A stretch of DNA of 55,074 nucleotides from Bacteroidales bacterium (lineage in GTDB: Bacteria; Bacteroidota; Bacteroidia; Bacteroidales; Bacteroidaceae). The notes under the pieces are model-generated. The model had not been told where the DNA came from and searched no databases. It worked only from the letters and a program-made list of their open reading frames with translations. Each line of letters begins with the position of its first letter. The stretch's first letter is position 1. The stretch is taken from positions 1-55,074 of the forward strand of contig SUXO01000012.1 in assembly GCA_015060885.1 (NCBI GenBank), given 5' to 3'. Below, piece after piece: positions 27,980-37,128 of this stretch. A program made the translations under genes and the position numbers.

Positions 27980-28942
27980 TTATCTGTTCTTGTTCTCTTC
28001 TCGAAGTGCCTTTTCGTAGCTCTCGTACGCGTCGACAATACGTGTGACGAGCTTGTGGCGCACAATGTCCTTCTTGTTCAGGTTCACGAAACCTATTCCC
28101 TTTACATCCTTCAATATTCTTGTGGCGTGCACAAGTCCCGAATTCTGGTGCTGCGGGAGGTCTATCTGTGTGAGGTCGCCCGTAATAATCATTTTTGTGT
28201 TGTTGCCCATTCGGGTGAGGAACATCTTAATCTGTTGCGGGGTGGTGTTCTGTGCCTCGTCAAGTATTACAATGGCATCGTTCAGCGTGCGGCCTCGCAT
28301 AAAGGCGAGTGGCGCAATCTGAATGACATTCATCTCCATAAACTCTTTGAGCTTTGCCATTGGAATCATATCCTCCAACGCGTCGTAGAGCGGTTGCAGG
28401 TAAGGGTCTATCTTGTCGCGCATATCACCGGGGAGAAAGCCTAACTTCTCGCCGGCTTCCACAGCGGGACGGCTCAGGATAATCTTTCTTATCTCCTTGT
28501 TCTTCAAGGCTCTCACGGCGAGTGCTATGGCGGTGTAGGTCTTACCCGTTCCGGCCGGTCCCACGGCAAACAGCATATCGTTCTTCTTGAACTCCTCGAC
28601 AAGGCGGCACTGGTTCTCGCTGCGGGGGTATATGGGCTTTCCGTTAATGTTGTAGACAATGACATTGCTGTCGTTGCCCTTGTCGCCCTTCTTGCCGTTT
28701 ACAGCATCTATTATAGCCTCTTCGTTAAGGCTGTTGTATTTTACGCAATACTCAATGAGCAACTCCACCACTTTGTTGAAGCGTTCGAGTTCCTCCTCGT
28801 CGCCTATGGCTTTTATCACATTGTCGCGTGCCACAATCCTTAATTTGGGATGCAGCCTTTTAAGCATCTGCAAGTGTGTGTTGTTGGCTCCGTAGAAGCC
28901 GACAGGGTCGAGCCCTTCGAGTATTATGTGCCTCTCTATCAT
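27980..28942 (-). CDS. PhoH family ATPase
   Basis: 320 residues. A C-terminal PhoH ATPase domain has Walker A GPAGTGKTYTA (about 129-139) and Walker B VILDEAQN (about 225-232), then TRMGNNTKMIITGD. The N-terminal part (about 1-105) is the KH-like segment of the PhoL (YbeZ) subgroup. These proteins are cytoplasmic, RNA-associated ATPases linked to ribosome maturation or RNase YbeY. It lies 24 bp downstream of the hydrogenase gene and 12 bp upstream of purC on the same strand; no functional link with hydrogenase is implied by the sequence. Confidence 0.93.
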   Translation of the reverse strand: MIERHIILEGLDPVGFYGANNTHLQMLKRLHPKLRIVARDNVIKAIGDEEELERFNKVVELLIEYCVKYNSLNEEAIIDAVNGKKGDKGNDSNVIVYNINGKPIYPRSENQCRLVEEFKKNDMLFAVGPAGTGKTYTAIALAVRALKNKEIRKIILSRPAVEAGEKLGFLPGDMRDKIDPYLQPLYDALEDMIPMAKLKEFMEMNVIQIAPLAFMRGRTLNDAIVILDEAQNTTPQQIKMFLTRMGNNTKMIITGDLTQIDLPQHQNSGLVHATRILKDVKGIGFVNLNKKDIVRHKLVTRIVDAYESYEKALREENKNR

Positions 28943-28966
28943 TGTCGATGCTCCTTGCTCCTCTCT

Positions 28967-30406
28967 TTATTTGCGTTTTACTTCGGCTTCGAAACGTCTT
29001 GATGCCTCGCCGCCTTCGCTGCAAGAGCAGGGGCCTGTGATGCAACCGCCGGGACACGACATCACTTCAACCATCTTTGTGGGGCACTTGCCAGTCTTGG
29101 CGTATGCTCTCAACAGCGCGATGTTCTTCTTGTTGAGGTCGGCAATTACGGTACCTTCGAGGTCGGCCTGGCCAATGTAGTTCTTTACGGCGGTAAACAC
29201 GCCGGCTGTCTTTGCAAAGTTATGGGCATCCTTGCTTGCACTCTCTTCGGGAGTGTAGGGGATTGATGTCTCAATGTCAACTCCCATACCCTGTATAACG
29301 GCATCGAGCTCGCGGAATGTCCACACGAAATCGACATTGGGATCCTTCAATCCCTCGGCCTTCTTCGATGCGCAGGGCGATACGAATACGGTTTCGCATT
29401 CGGGGAACTTCTGTTTTGCATATTCGGCAGTGTAGCGCATGGGCGAGCCTGTCGTCGATACATATTTCTCAAGGTCGGGTATATGCTTCTGTGCGAGGTT
29501 GACGTAAGCGGGGCAGCAGCTTGTTGTCATAAAGGGTGCTCCCTCTTCTATTTTCTCCTTCAACTCCTCGCTCTCACGACGTATGGTCTCTTCGGCACCG
29601 TATGCAACCTCAATCACATCGGCAAATCCAATGGCTTTGAGAGCACCGTAAACCTGTTCGCTGGGCTGGCCGAACTGTGCCAGAACCGAAGGTGCGACCA
29701 TTGCGATTACCTTCTTGCCGGCGCGTATGCGTTTGAGAACGTCGAACACTTCGCACTTGTCGAAAATGGCACCGAAGGGGCAAGCATTGAGGCACTTGCC
29801 GCAGTAGATGCATTTTTCGGGGTCGATGTGCTCCACGCCATACTCGTCTTTCGAGATTGCTTTCACGGGGCAGGCCTCTTCGCAAGGAACGGGCATGTAG
29901 ATAATTGCGTGATAGGGACATACCTGGTGGCACTTTCCGCAGCTGATACACTTGGTGTGGTCGATGTGCGCCTTTCCATCGTTGTCGTATGTAATGGCGT
30001 CTTTGGGACAGTTTGTGTAGCAGGGGCGTGCGGCACAACCTCTACAAAGGTTCGACACCTCGTAGTTTGTCTTGATACAGGATGAGCAGGCTTCGTCCAT
30101 TACGTGAAGAATGTCGTTGTCTGTCGAGATGTTCTCGCGCTCCATCATACGCTCGGCGTAAGTTTTGAGTGTGTCAATCTCGTCAACCTCGTCTTTCATG
30201 GAAAAACCGAGCATTGCCATAGTTTTGTACTTGGTCACAGCACGCTCCTTGTGAACGCAGCAACGACCTTGCGGTTTTTGATTGCGTGGATGCAATAAAT
30301 AGGGCAGGCGGTCAATCTTTTCCACCAGTTCATTGTTTTTCCACATAGCGACCAATTCGGCCAATAGACGATATCTCACGAACATTACATTATTATTATA
30401 TGCCAT
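28967..30406 (-). CDS. Monomeric [FeFe] hydrogenase, group B type
   Basis: Interconverts protons and H2 at an H-cluster, probably with ferredoxin as partner. 479 residues. The N-terminus has a cysteine cluster (CSSC, CRGC, CYTNC at about 107-133) and then two 4Fe-4S ferredoxin motifs (CISCGKCHQVCP at about 153, CIYCGKCLNACP at about 199). The H-cluster loops are TTSCCPAY (about 294-301), SPCASKK (about 343-349) and MSCPGGC (about 449-455). Relative to the group A consensus TSCCPAW and PCTSKK, these match the less studied group B. It is divergent from hydE, hydG and hydF, which supply maturation. There is no NADH-binding partner gene in the window. A cysteine pair at 49-50 is extra. Confidence 0.92.
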   Translation of the reverse strand: MAYNNNVMFVRYRLLAELVAMWKNNELVEKIDRLPYLLHPRNQKPQGRCCVHKERAVTKYKTMAMLGFSMKDEVDEIDTLKTYAERMMERENISTDNDILHVMDEACSSCIKTNYEVSNLCRGCAARPCYTNCPKDAITYDNDGKAHIDHTKCISCGKCHQVCPYHAIIYMPVPCEEACPVKAISKDEYGVEHIDPEKCIYCGKCLNACPFGAIFDKCEVFDVLKRIRAGKKVIAMVAPSVLAQFGQPSEQVYGALKAIGFADVIEVAYGAEETIRRESEELKEKIEEGAPFMTTSCCPAYVNLAQKHIPDLEKYVSTTGSPMRYTAEYAKQKFPECETVFVSPCASKKAEGLKDPNVDFVWTFRELDAVIQGMGVDIETSIPYTPEESASKDAHNFAKTAGVFTAVKNYIGQADLEGTVIADLNKKNIALLRAYAKTGKCPTKMVEVMSCPGGCITGPCSCSEGGEASRRFEAEVKRK

Positions 30407-30455
30407 AACTTCGAAATTTTGCCGTAAAAATAGTTAAAAAAAATATACTTTCCCG

Positions 30456-30463
30456 TAAATTTG
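30456..30463 (+). promoter_or_regulatory. -7 element of the hydEGF unit
   Basis: TAAATTTG matches TAnnTTTG; TTA lies where TTG is expected (30434-30436, 19-base spacer). Transcription would begin near 30470, which excludes the upstream ATG at 30469 as a normal start of hydE. Confidence 0.6.
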
Positions 30464-30492
30464 CAGTAATGTTTGCAATTAAAAGAAAAAAA

Positions 30493-31551
30493 ATGGGCGA
30501 AAATGAGTTTTTATCGCTTGTCGGGCGTGTAAATTCGGCAAAAAAGGTGGAAAGGCACGAATGGGTGTCGCTCCTTGCCTCGCTCACCGGCGAGCAACGC
30601 GAATTGCTTGCCGCGAGAGCCCGCGAAGCCGCGCACGCCAATTTCGGCAATGGCGTTTTTGTGCGCGGTCTTGTCGAAATAAGTTCCTATTGCAAGAATA
30701 ACTGCTACTATTGCGGTTTGCGTTGTGCCAACAAGGCCGCTTCGCGTTATCGCCTTTCCAAAGAGGAAATTCTGGAATGTTGTCGCGAAGGAGCATCATT
30801 GGGGTTCAATACATTTGTATTGCAGGGTGGTGAGGATCCGTTGCAGAACGATGCTTTTATTGCCGATGTCGTGGCCTCCATTCACAGCGAGTTTCCATCA
30901 AAAGCTATAACGCTCTCTGTGGGTGAGCGCAGCAGGGCGGCTTACGATGCTTTCCGCAAGGCCGGAGCAACACGTTATCTGTTGCGCCACGAAACACGCT
31001 CTGTGGAGCACTATTCCCACCTGCACCCATCGGCAATGAGTGCCGACAACCGCCGTGCCTGCCTCTTCGCCTTGCGCGAACTTGGTTATCAAGTGGGCAG
31101 CGGCTTTATGGTGGGCTCGCCGGGGCAAACCATTGAACATCTTGTCGATGATATACTCTTCCTCGAAGAGTTGCAACCGCATATGATAGGTATTGGCCCT
31201 TTTATTCCGGCCACGGGAACACCATTCGAGAATTCTCCCGCAGGAAGTGCCGAACAGACTCTGCTGCTCCTTTCGCTTCTGCGCTTGCGCTTCCCGAAAG
31301 CCCTTATCCCCGCAACCACAGCACTCTCGACACTGCTTGCCGACGGAGTGGAGCGGGGTGTCCTTGCCGGAGCCAATGTGGTGATGCCTAATCTCTCACC
31401 CCGTGCTGTCCGCAGCAAATACTCCATCTACAACAACAAGAAGAGCAGTGGCAGCGAATCGGCACAGCAATTGGAACAGCTTGGCTTGCGCTTGCAGGCG
31501 ATAGGGTATCGTGTCGATTACGGACGTGGCGATTATCCCTCGTTGGGATAA
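30493..31551 (+). CDS. hydE: [FeFe] hydrogenase maturase HydE (radical SAM)
   Basis: A radical SAM enzyme needed to build the [2Fe] subcluster; it works with HydG products on the way to the dithiomethylamine ligand. 352 residues from ATG 30493 (360 from 30469, which coincides with the predicted transcript start). The radical SAM motif CX3CX2C reads YCKNNCYYCG (cysteines about 67, 71 and 74). Conserved segments LQGGEDP, LRHETRSVEHY and GFMVGSPGQT follow in the usual order. It is the first gene of the hydE-hydG-hydF unit, divergent from the hydrogenase. Confidence 0.95.
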   Translation: MGENEFLSLVGRVNSAKKVERHEWVSLLASLTGEQRELLAARAREAAHANFGNGVFVRGLVEISSYCKNNCYYCGLRCANKAASRYRLSKEEILECCREGASLGFNTFVLQGGEDPLQNDAFIADVVASIHSEFPSKAITLSVGERSRAAYDAFRKAGATRYLLRHETRSVEHYSHLHPSAMSADNRRACLFALRELGYQVGSGFMVGSPGQTIEHLVDDILFLEELQPHMIGIGPFIPATGTPFENSPAGSAEQTLLLLSLLRLRFPKALIPATTALSTLLADGVERGVLAGANVVMPNLSPRAVRSKYSIYNNKKSSGSESAQQLEQLGLRLQAIGYRVDYGRGDYPSLG

Positions 31552-31657
31552 TATTTTTGAATTATCGTTCTGCTTATTTCGGAAAAAACTTGTAACTTGC
31601 ACCGAATTTATGGAAAACGCCTCCTGTAACCGCAGGGGCTACGAAAAACGAGTTGCT

Positions 31658-33076
31658 ATGTACGACGTAAAATCATCGAAAGCCGAGGAGTTTATCTGCG
31701 ATGCCGAAATAAAGGAAACCATAAAGCAAGCAGCCGCCCTCGCAACCGATAAAGAATATATAAAAGGTATAATAGAGAAGGCACGTGCCTGCAAAGGTAT
31801 AACCCACCGCGAAGCAGCCGTCCTGCTCGAATGTAATGACCCCGAACTGTTGGAGGAACTCTACGCACTTGCCCGTGAGATAAAACATAAATTTTACGGC
31901 AACCGCATTGTGATGTTTGCTCCTCTCTATCTGTCGAACTACTGCGTAAACGGCTGTGTGTATTGCCCTTATCACGCAAAGAATAAGACCATTCGCCGCA
32001 AGAAACTTACACAGGAAGAAATTCGTGCCGAGGTGATAGCCTTGCAGGATATGGGGCACAAACGTCTTGCTCTCGAAGCCGGTGAGCACCCCTTGATGAA
32101 CCCCATCGAGTATATTCTCGAAAGCATAAAGACCATTTACAGCATAAAACACAAGAACGGTGCAATACGCCGTGTGAATGTGAATATAGCCGCAACCACG
32201 GTCGAGAATTACCGCCGTCTTAAAGAGGCCGGCATAGGCACATACATATTGTTCCAGGAGACATACAACAAGGCAAACTACGAGCTGCTGCACCCCACAG
32301 GTCCCAAAAAGGATTACGCCTACCACACCGAAGCGATGGACCGCGCCATGCAGGGCGGAATAGACGATGTGGGCATAGGAGTTCTGTTCGGGCTTGAAAC
32401 CTATCGTTACGATTTCGTTGGTCTTCTTATGCACGCCGAGCATCTGGAAGCGGCATACGGTGTAGGCCCTCATACCATAAGCGTACCACGCCTCTGCGCC
32501 GCCGACGACATTGACACTGCTGACTTCAAGAACGCGGTGCCCGACGATGTGTTCCACAAGATCGTGGCAATAATACGCATTGCTGTGCCCTATACAGGTA
32601 TGATAATCTCAACCCGCGAGAGCGTAAAGAGTCGCGAAAAGGTCCTCGAACTGGGAGTGTCGCAGATAAGCGGCGGTTCACGCACAAGCGTTGGCGGTTA
32701 TGTCACCGAGGAGAGTGAAGAGGATAACTCGGCACAGTTCGACATTGCCGACCATCGCACACTCGATGAGGTTGTGGGTTGGCTGCTCGACCTCGACCAC
32801 ATCCCCAGTTTCTGTACCGCCTGTTATCGTGAGGGACGCACCGGCGACCGTTTTATGTCGTTGCTCAAAAACGGACAGATTTCGAACTGTTGCTTGCCCA
32901 ACGCCCTCTTTACACTAAAAGAGTATTTGAATGATTATGCCTCGCCTGCCACACGCGAAAAGGGCGAAGCGATGATTAAACGCCTTTTACAGACAGTTCC
33001 TAACGAAAAAGCCCGCGCTACGGCTGCACGATACCTCGACGAAATAGAGGGCGGCAAGCGCGATTTCCATTTCTGA
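31658..33076 (+). CDS. hydG: [FeFe] hydrogenase maturase HydG (radical SAM tyrosine lyase)
   Basis: Splits tyrosine to release CO and cyanide on an iron-cysteine synthon for the H-cluster. 472 residues from MYDVKSS, the usual length. The open frame extends upstream to a GTG at 31511 inside hydE; that start is rejected, since hydE ends at 31551 and the homologous N-terminus begins near 31658. The radical SAM cluster is YCVNGCVYCP (cysteines 96, 100 and 103). The C-terminal auxiliary cluster motif CTAC, then CC about 22 residues later (GQISNCC), is present, which separates it from ThiH. hydF follows after 4 bp. Confidence 0.96.
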   Translation: MYDVKSSKAEEFICDAEIKETIKQAAALATDKEYIKGIIEKARACKGITHREAAVLLECNDPELLEELYALAREIKHKFYGNRIVMFAPLYLSNYCVNGCVYCPYHAKNKTIRRKKLTQEEIRAEVIALQDMGHKRLALEAGEHPLMNPIEYILESIKTIYSIKHKNGAIRRVNVNIAATTVENYRRLKEAGIGTYILFQETYNKANYELLHPTGPKKDYAYHTEAMDRAMQGGIDDVGIGVLFGLETYRYDFVGLLMHAEHLEAAYGVGPHTISVPRLCAADDIDTADFKNAVPDDVFHKIVAIIRIAVPYTGMIISTRESVKSREKVLELGVSQISGGSRTSVGGYVTEESEEDNSAQFDIADHRTLDEVVGWLLDLDHIPSFCTACYREGRTGDRFMSLLKNGQISNCCLPNALFTLKEYLNDYASPATREKGEAMIKRLLQTVPNEKARATAARYLDEIEGGKRDFHF

Positions 33077-33080
33077 AAAT

Positions 33081-34265
33081 ATGACCGATACACCCCGTTC
33101 CAACCGCTACCATATAGCAATCTTCGGCCGCAGAAACGCCGGAAAGTCGTCGCTTGTAAACGCCATTGCAGGGCAACAGGTGTCAATAGTGAGCGATGTT
33201 GCCGGCACCACCACCGATACTGTGTGGAAGAATATCGAACTGCCACAGGTGGGTGCAGCCGTAATAGGTGACACCGCCGGGTACGACGATGTTGGCACGC
33301 TTGGTTCCATGCGTGTGGAAAGTGCCCGTAAGGCAGTTGCGCGAATCGACCTTGCCATAATGCTGCTGTCGGCCGGGAGCGAGGATACCTCAATGGAAAA
33401 GGAGTGGATGGCACTCTTTGAGAAGGCCGGTGTTCCGGTAATATGCCTGCTTGGCAAGAGCGATGGCGATTTGCGTTCATCACTCTCCTTTTGGGAGCGC
33501 GCACTCGGCTGCAAGGTCCACGCCTTCTCTTCGGCAACAGGCGAGGGGCGCGAACAGTTGCTCTCCCTCATTGCCGAGTACCATAAAAAGGATAGCAATA
33601 TCGATGATATTACCCACACGCTTGTCAAAGCGGGCGACACAGTGCTCCTTGTTATGCCGCAAGATGCACAGGCACCGCAAGGGCGGCTCATACTGCCACA
33701 GGTGCAGACACTGCGCAACCTGCTCGACAAGCATTGTCTTGCATTCTGCTGCGCTCCCGAAGAGCTGCCGCAAATGCTTGCATCGCTCAAAGAACCGCCC
33801 TCGCTCGTGATAACCGACTCCCAAGTCTTTGCCCAGGTTGAAAAGGCAATCCCCGCAGCATCGCGCCTTACATCCTTTTCTGTGCTTATGGCTCGTCACA
33901 AAGGCGATATCGACAGCTTCCGCGCAGGAGCCGATGCGCTGCTTGCCTTGCCGCCCAATGCCCGCATACTCATTGCCGAGGCCTGCTCTCACATACCGCA
34001 GAACGAAGACATAGGCCGCGTGAAACTCCCGCGCCTTCTGCGCAAGCATTTCGGCGATGGAGTAGTGGTCGAAGTGGTGTCGGGCAACGATTTTCCTGCC
34101 GACCTCACCCCTTACGACATAGTAATCCATTGCGGAGCCTGTATGTTCACCCGCCGTCACGTGATGTCGCGTTTGCGCCAGGCAAGAGCGCAAGGTGTGC
34201 CAATAACAAATTACGGCATTGCCATTGCCGCACTCACAGGAATACTCCCCAAAGTGGTATATTGA
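33081..34265 (+). CDS. hydF: [FeFe] hydrogenase maturation GTPase HydF
   Basis: The scaffold that receives the [2Fe] precursor from HydE and HydG and delivers it to the apo-hydrogenase. 394 residues. The GTPase domain has P-loop GRRNAGKS (about 16-23), switch GTTTDTVWK and DTAGYDD. A dimerisation domain follows. The C-terminal 4Fe-4S site has the family pattern CxHx(46-53)HCxxC, seen as EACSHIP and later IHCGACMF. All cluster ligands are present. It starts 4 bp after hydG. Confidence 0.96.
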   Translation: MTDTPRSNRYHIAIFGRRNAGKSSLVNAIAGQQVSIVSDVAGTTTDTVWKNIELPQVGAAVIGDTAGYDDVGTLGSMRVESARKAVARIDLAIMLLSAGSEDTSMEKEWMALFEKAGVPVICLLGKSDGDLRSSLSFWERALGCKVHAFSSATGEGREQLLSLIAEYHKKDSNIDDITHTLVKAGDTVLLVMPQDAQAPQGRLILPQVQTLRNLLDKHCLAFCCAPEELPQMLASLKEPPSLVITDSQVFAQVEKAIPAASRLTSFSVLMARHKGDIDSFRAGADALLALPPNARILIAEACSHIPQNEDIGRVKLPRLLRKHFGDGVVVEVVSGNDFPADLTPYDIVIHCGACMFTRRHVMSRLRQARAQGVPITNYGIAIAALTGILPKVVY

Positions 34266-34288
34266 AAGTATAAACCATTGTCTGCATT

Positions 34289-34948
34289 ATGAAATACACA
34301 AACTCTCTTCTCCTTATTATACTGCTGGTTGTTTTTGCAGCCTGCGGTTCCGAAGAACGTTACGAACCGCGCGTGCAACGCCCCGAAAAGGCCCACAGGC
34401 TCAAATATGTCAAATTCCGCAGTGACTTTAACGATATGAACGACACGCATCTGGCTGCGGCACAGGCGATAGGTATCAGACCACTTGTTACACGCGACGA
34501 AATAGGCAACGCATCGCGCGAGCTGTGTTTTCTCGACGAAACACTTGCCTATGAACTTGAAAATCTTACCCACTCCTCGCCATTGCTGGTTCCCGAAGCG
34601 GCAGCCTTGCTCAAAGAGATAGGGGAGAGCTTCCAGGATTCTCTTGTAATGCATCACTATTCCCCATACAAGATTATAGTGACATCGGTGTTGCGTACCG
34701 ACGAGGATGTGAAGAAACTCTCGAAACGTAACATAAATGCATCGAAACGCTCGGTACATTGCTATGGTACCACGTTCGACATTACCTACAAACGATTTTA
34801 CCGTGTTGATGACGACGAACCCGAAGTTTCACAGGCAAAACTCAAAGCTGTGCTTGGCGAAGTGCTGCTCGACCTTAAAAAGCAGGGGCGTTGCTATGTG
34901 AAGCACGAAATAAAGCAGGCCTGTTTCCACATAACGGCACGAAACTGA
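34289..34948 (+). CDS. Lipoprotein resembling DUF5715, M15 peptidase-like
   Basis: 219 residues. The lipoprotein signal ends in FAACG with the cysteine at about residue 20. The C-terminal half holds SVHCYGTTFDI (about 150-160) and later EIKQACFHIT (about 208-217). This is the H...D...H spacing of the zinc ligands in M15-type D-Ala-D-Ala peptidases and in the DUF5715 family. A periplasmic peptidoglycan-related role is therefore possible but unproven. It begins 23 bp after hydF, so it shares the transcript, though a link with hydrogenase is not evident. Confidence 0.75.
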   Translation: MKYTNSLLLIILLVVFAACGSEERYEPRVQRPEKAHRLKYVKFRSDFNDMNDTHLAAAQAIGIRPLVTRDEIGNASRELCFLDETLAYELENLTHSSPLLVPEAAALLKEIGESFQDSLVMHHYSPYKIIVTSVLRTDEDVKKLSKRNINASKRSVHCYGTTFDITYKRFYRVDDDEPEVSQAKLKAVLGEVLLDLKKQGRCYVKHEIKQACFHITARN

Positions 34949-35010
34949 TTTGTAAAATAAATTTACTATAAATACGCCACTGTTTTTTACACGCAATATG
35001 TAAATACAAC

Positions 35011-35040
35011 GACAAGCGCGGGCAATTGCCCGCGCTTGTC
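35011..35040. terminator. 30-nt perfect palindrome, bidirectional terminator
   Basis: GACAAGCGCGGGCAA and its exact reverse complement with no spacer; A/T-rich flanks on both sides. It separates the hydEGF unit from the convergent carboxyltransferase-like gene. Confidence 0.85.
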
Positions 35041-35061
35041 ATTATATTGTCCTTTTGTTCT

Positions 35062-36837
35062 TTATGAGAAGAGTTCGTCGCGCTGCAAGTAGGCTATAAC
35101 CTCACCACGGTTAACGTGGCTGCCCTGCTTGGCGCACACCTCGATAACGCGGCCGCCTAACCCTGTTGCAACAGGCATAAGCTCGCCCCACGGAGTAATA
35201 ATGGTGCAGAACATATCGTCGGCACTATACTGCTTGCCAATTGCGGGCGGCATCGACTCGCCCTCTACGGCAACCTCCCACATAAGCTGCCCTTTGGCAG
35301 GGGCAACAATGGGGTCGGCCTTTGCGTGCTTTATTGCCTTTATCTCCTCAATGCTTACGCCGTTCTTTGCCATTTCACTCTCTTTGGCCTTCTCAATGTC
35401 GGCCAGGAAACGTTCTTTGGCAACACCGCTCTTGTAGTCGCGGTATTGGCGTTCGTGCATTGCAAACTCCCACAATTCCTCGTCGTTCTCGCCGGTTTCC
35501 CAGCCAAGTTCTTCCATCTCTTTGCGATATTTGTCGAGCGCATCGGGGTAGAAACTCTGCGGGTCGGCAGTGGTGAATTCATAGCCCTTTTCTTTGGCAA
35601 GCTCCACAATTTCGGGAGCCAGCTCGCCGGGCAGTCGGCCGCTCTTGCCAAGAATCATACCCCACATGCTTTCGTCCATTCGGCTGAAACGGGGCTCGTC
35701 CTGGGCACGGCTCAAAAGGTTCATTAGCGCGATGTTCTTCACATATTGGCTGAACGGGGTGACGAGTGGGGGATAGCCCACGCGAGGCCACACGTATGCC
35801 ACCTCGTTGAAGAGCTCCACCATCAGCTCGTCGAGGGTGTATGTGGGCTTGCCCTTGCTTTGCAGAATGCCGTTTATACCTTTGTGTACACCGGCAAGGT
35901 CCGACATCATTGAACCCATCATACCGCCGGGGAGGCCGCAAGTGAGCAACAGCGAACTCATAAGTTTGTTGTTGTTGTCCATAAATACACCCAACCAGTC
36001 GTCGATGAACTCCTGCGTGAGGCTGCGTGCCTTCATGTATGCGTTCATATTTATTTCGGGAACATCGAAACCTGCATCTTTGAGCATTGCCTGAACGCTG
36101 ATGATGTCGGGGTGTACCTTACCCCATGAGAGCGGTTCGATGGCTGTGTCAATAATGTCGCATCCGTTCTTGCACACTTCCAAGATTGATGCCATAGAGA
36201 GGCCGGGGCCGCTGTGTCCGTGATATTGTATTGTGGTTTCGGGGTGTTTCTCCTTTATACTCTTTACAAGGCGGCCCAGGAAGTCGGGGCGGCCAATGCC
36301 GGCCATATCCTTCAAGCAAATCTCCTGTGCACCGGCAGCAATAAGCTCGTCGGCCATATTGCTGTAATACTCCACAGTGTGTATGGGTGAGCTTGTTATG
36401 CAGAGTGTCGCTTGCGGTATCATTCCGGCCTCCAAAGCATATTTTATTGACGGAATGATGTTGCGCGTGTCATTGAGGCCGCAGAATATACGGGTAATGT
36501 CGACACCCTGTGCCTTTTTTACCTTATACATCATACGGCGTACGTCGGCGGGTACAGGGAACATACGGAGCGCGTTGAGTGCGCGGTCGAGCATATGTGT
36601 CTGTATGCCGGCATCGTTAAATGGTTTTGTGAAGGCGCGTACAGCCTTGTTCGGGTTCTCACCCGCCATAAGGTTCACCTGCTCAAAGGCACCGCCGTTT
36701 GTTTCCACGCGGGCAAAGCAGCCCATTTCAATTATCACCGGCGCAATCTTCTGTAACTGGTCGGCCAATGGTTGGAATTTACCCGATGACTGGAACATAT
36801 CGCGGTAAACCAAGCTGAATTTTATCTGTTTTTTCAT
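35062..36837 (-). CDS. Oxaloacetate decarboxylase alpha / pyruvate carboxylase B-like protein with divergent biotinyl domain
   Basis: 591 residues. The N-terminal HMGL-like barrel keeps the carboxyltransferase signatures: YRDMFQ at the start (relatives have RDAHQ), the carbamylated-lysine site LKDMAG (about K176), and the metal histidines HGH (about 206-208). GLPGGM follows in the conserved C-terminal part. The last 45 residues fold-match a biotinyl domain (GGRVIEVCAKQGSHVNRGEVIAYL in part), but the AMKM biotinylation motif is replaced by PWGEL, with glycine where the lysine should be. It could act without its own biotin, with a separate carrier, or on another substrate. It is monocistronic. 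Confidence 0.85.
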   Translation of the reverse strand: MKKQIKFSLVYRDMFQSSGKFQPLADQLQKIAPVIIEMGCFARVETNGGAFEQVNLMAGENPNKAVRAFTKPFNDAGIQTHMLDRALNALRMFPVPADVRRMMYKVKKAQGVDITRIFCGLNDTRNIIPSIKYALEAGMIPQATLCITSSPIHTVEYYSNMADELIAAGAQEICLKDMAGIGRPDFLGRLVKSIKEKHPETTIQYHGHSGPGLSMASILEVCKNGCDIIDTAIEPLSWGKVHPDIISVQAMLKDAGFDVPEINMNAYMKARSLTQEFIDDWLGVFMDNNNKLMSSLLLTCGLPGGMMGSMMSDLAGVHKGINGILQSKGKPTYTLDELMVELFNEVAYVWPRVGYPPLVTPFSQYVKNIALMNLLSRAQDEPRFSRMDESMWGMILGKSGRLPGELAPEIVELAKEKGYEFTTADPQSFYPDALDKYRKEMEELGWETGENDEELWEFAMHERQYRDYKSGVAKERFLADIEKAKESEMAKNGVSIEEIKAIKHAKADPIVAPAKGQLMWEVAVEGESMPPAIGKQYSADDMFCTIITPWGELMPVATGLGGRVIEVCAKQGSHVNRGEVIAYLQRDELFS

Positions 36838-36900
36838 AAATTATGGTTGTTGTTTGTTTTTTTTGTTTTCGGTTTCAATCTTTTTTGCTGTCTCTTTTCG

Positions 36901-36908
36901 CAAAGTTA
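36901..36908 (-). promoter_or_regulatory. -7 element of the carboxyltransferase-like gene
   Basis: TAACTTTG on the minus strand, 64 bp before the start codon; no clear TTG. The 505-bp gap up to 37342 otherwise holds only regulatory-looking sequence. Confidence 0.5.
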
Positions 36909-37128
36909 ACTTTTTCTTTTAAAAAAGAGAAAACTTAACGCACAAAAACTGTGTTGCTGCTTTTTTTCTTCTTTTAAATAATGGTTCCGTGCTTTCTCCC
37001 TCCAAATATACCACTTATTTCCACGCTGTTCCAACATTCATTCTTTTTATTCTTTATTTCTCTTGTTTATGCCCAAAATCTTTCGTTTTTGTGCTTTAAT
37101 CGATGATTTCAGGTGATATTTATTCTCT

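Noticed and set aside
30469-30492. Upstream ATG for hydE
   Set aside because: It coincides with the predicted transcription start (-7 box at 30456-30463); the next ATG at 30493 is preferred.
31511-31657. N-terminal extension of hydG into hydE from a GTG codon
   Set aside because: The extension has no HydG homology; ATG at 31658 gives the usual length.
35062-36837. Full pyruvate carboxylase or a sodium-pumping oxaloacetate decarboxylase complex
   Set aside because: No biotin carboxylase domain, and no OadB/OadG genes nearby; only the carboxyltransferase-like part is present.
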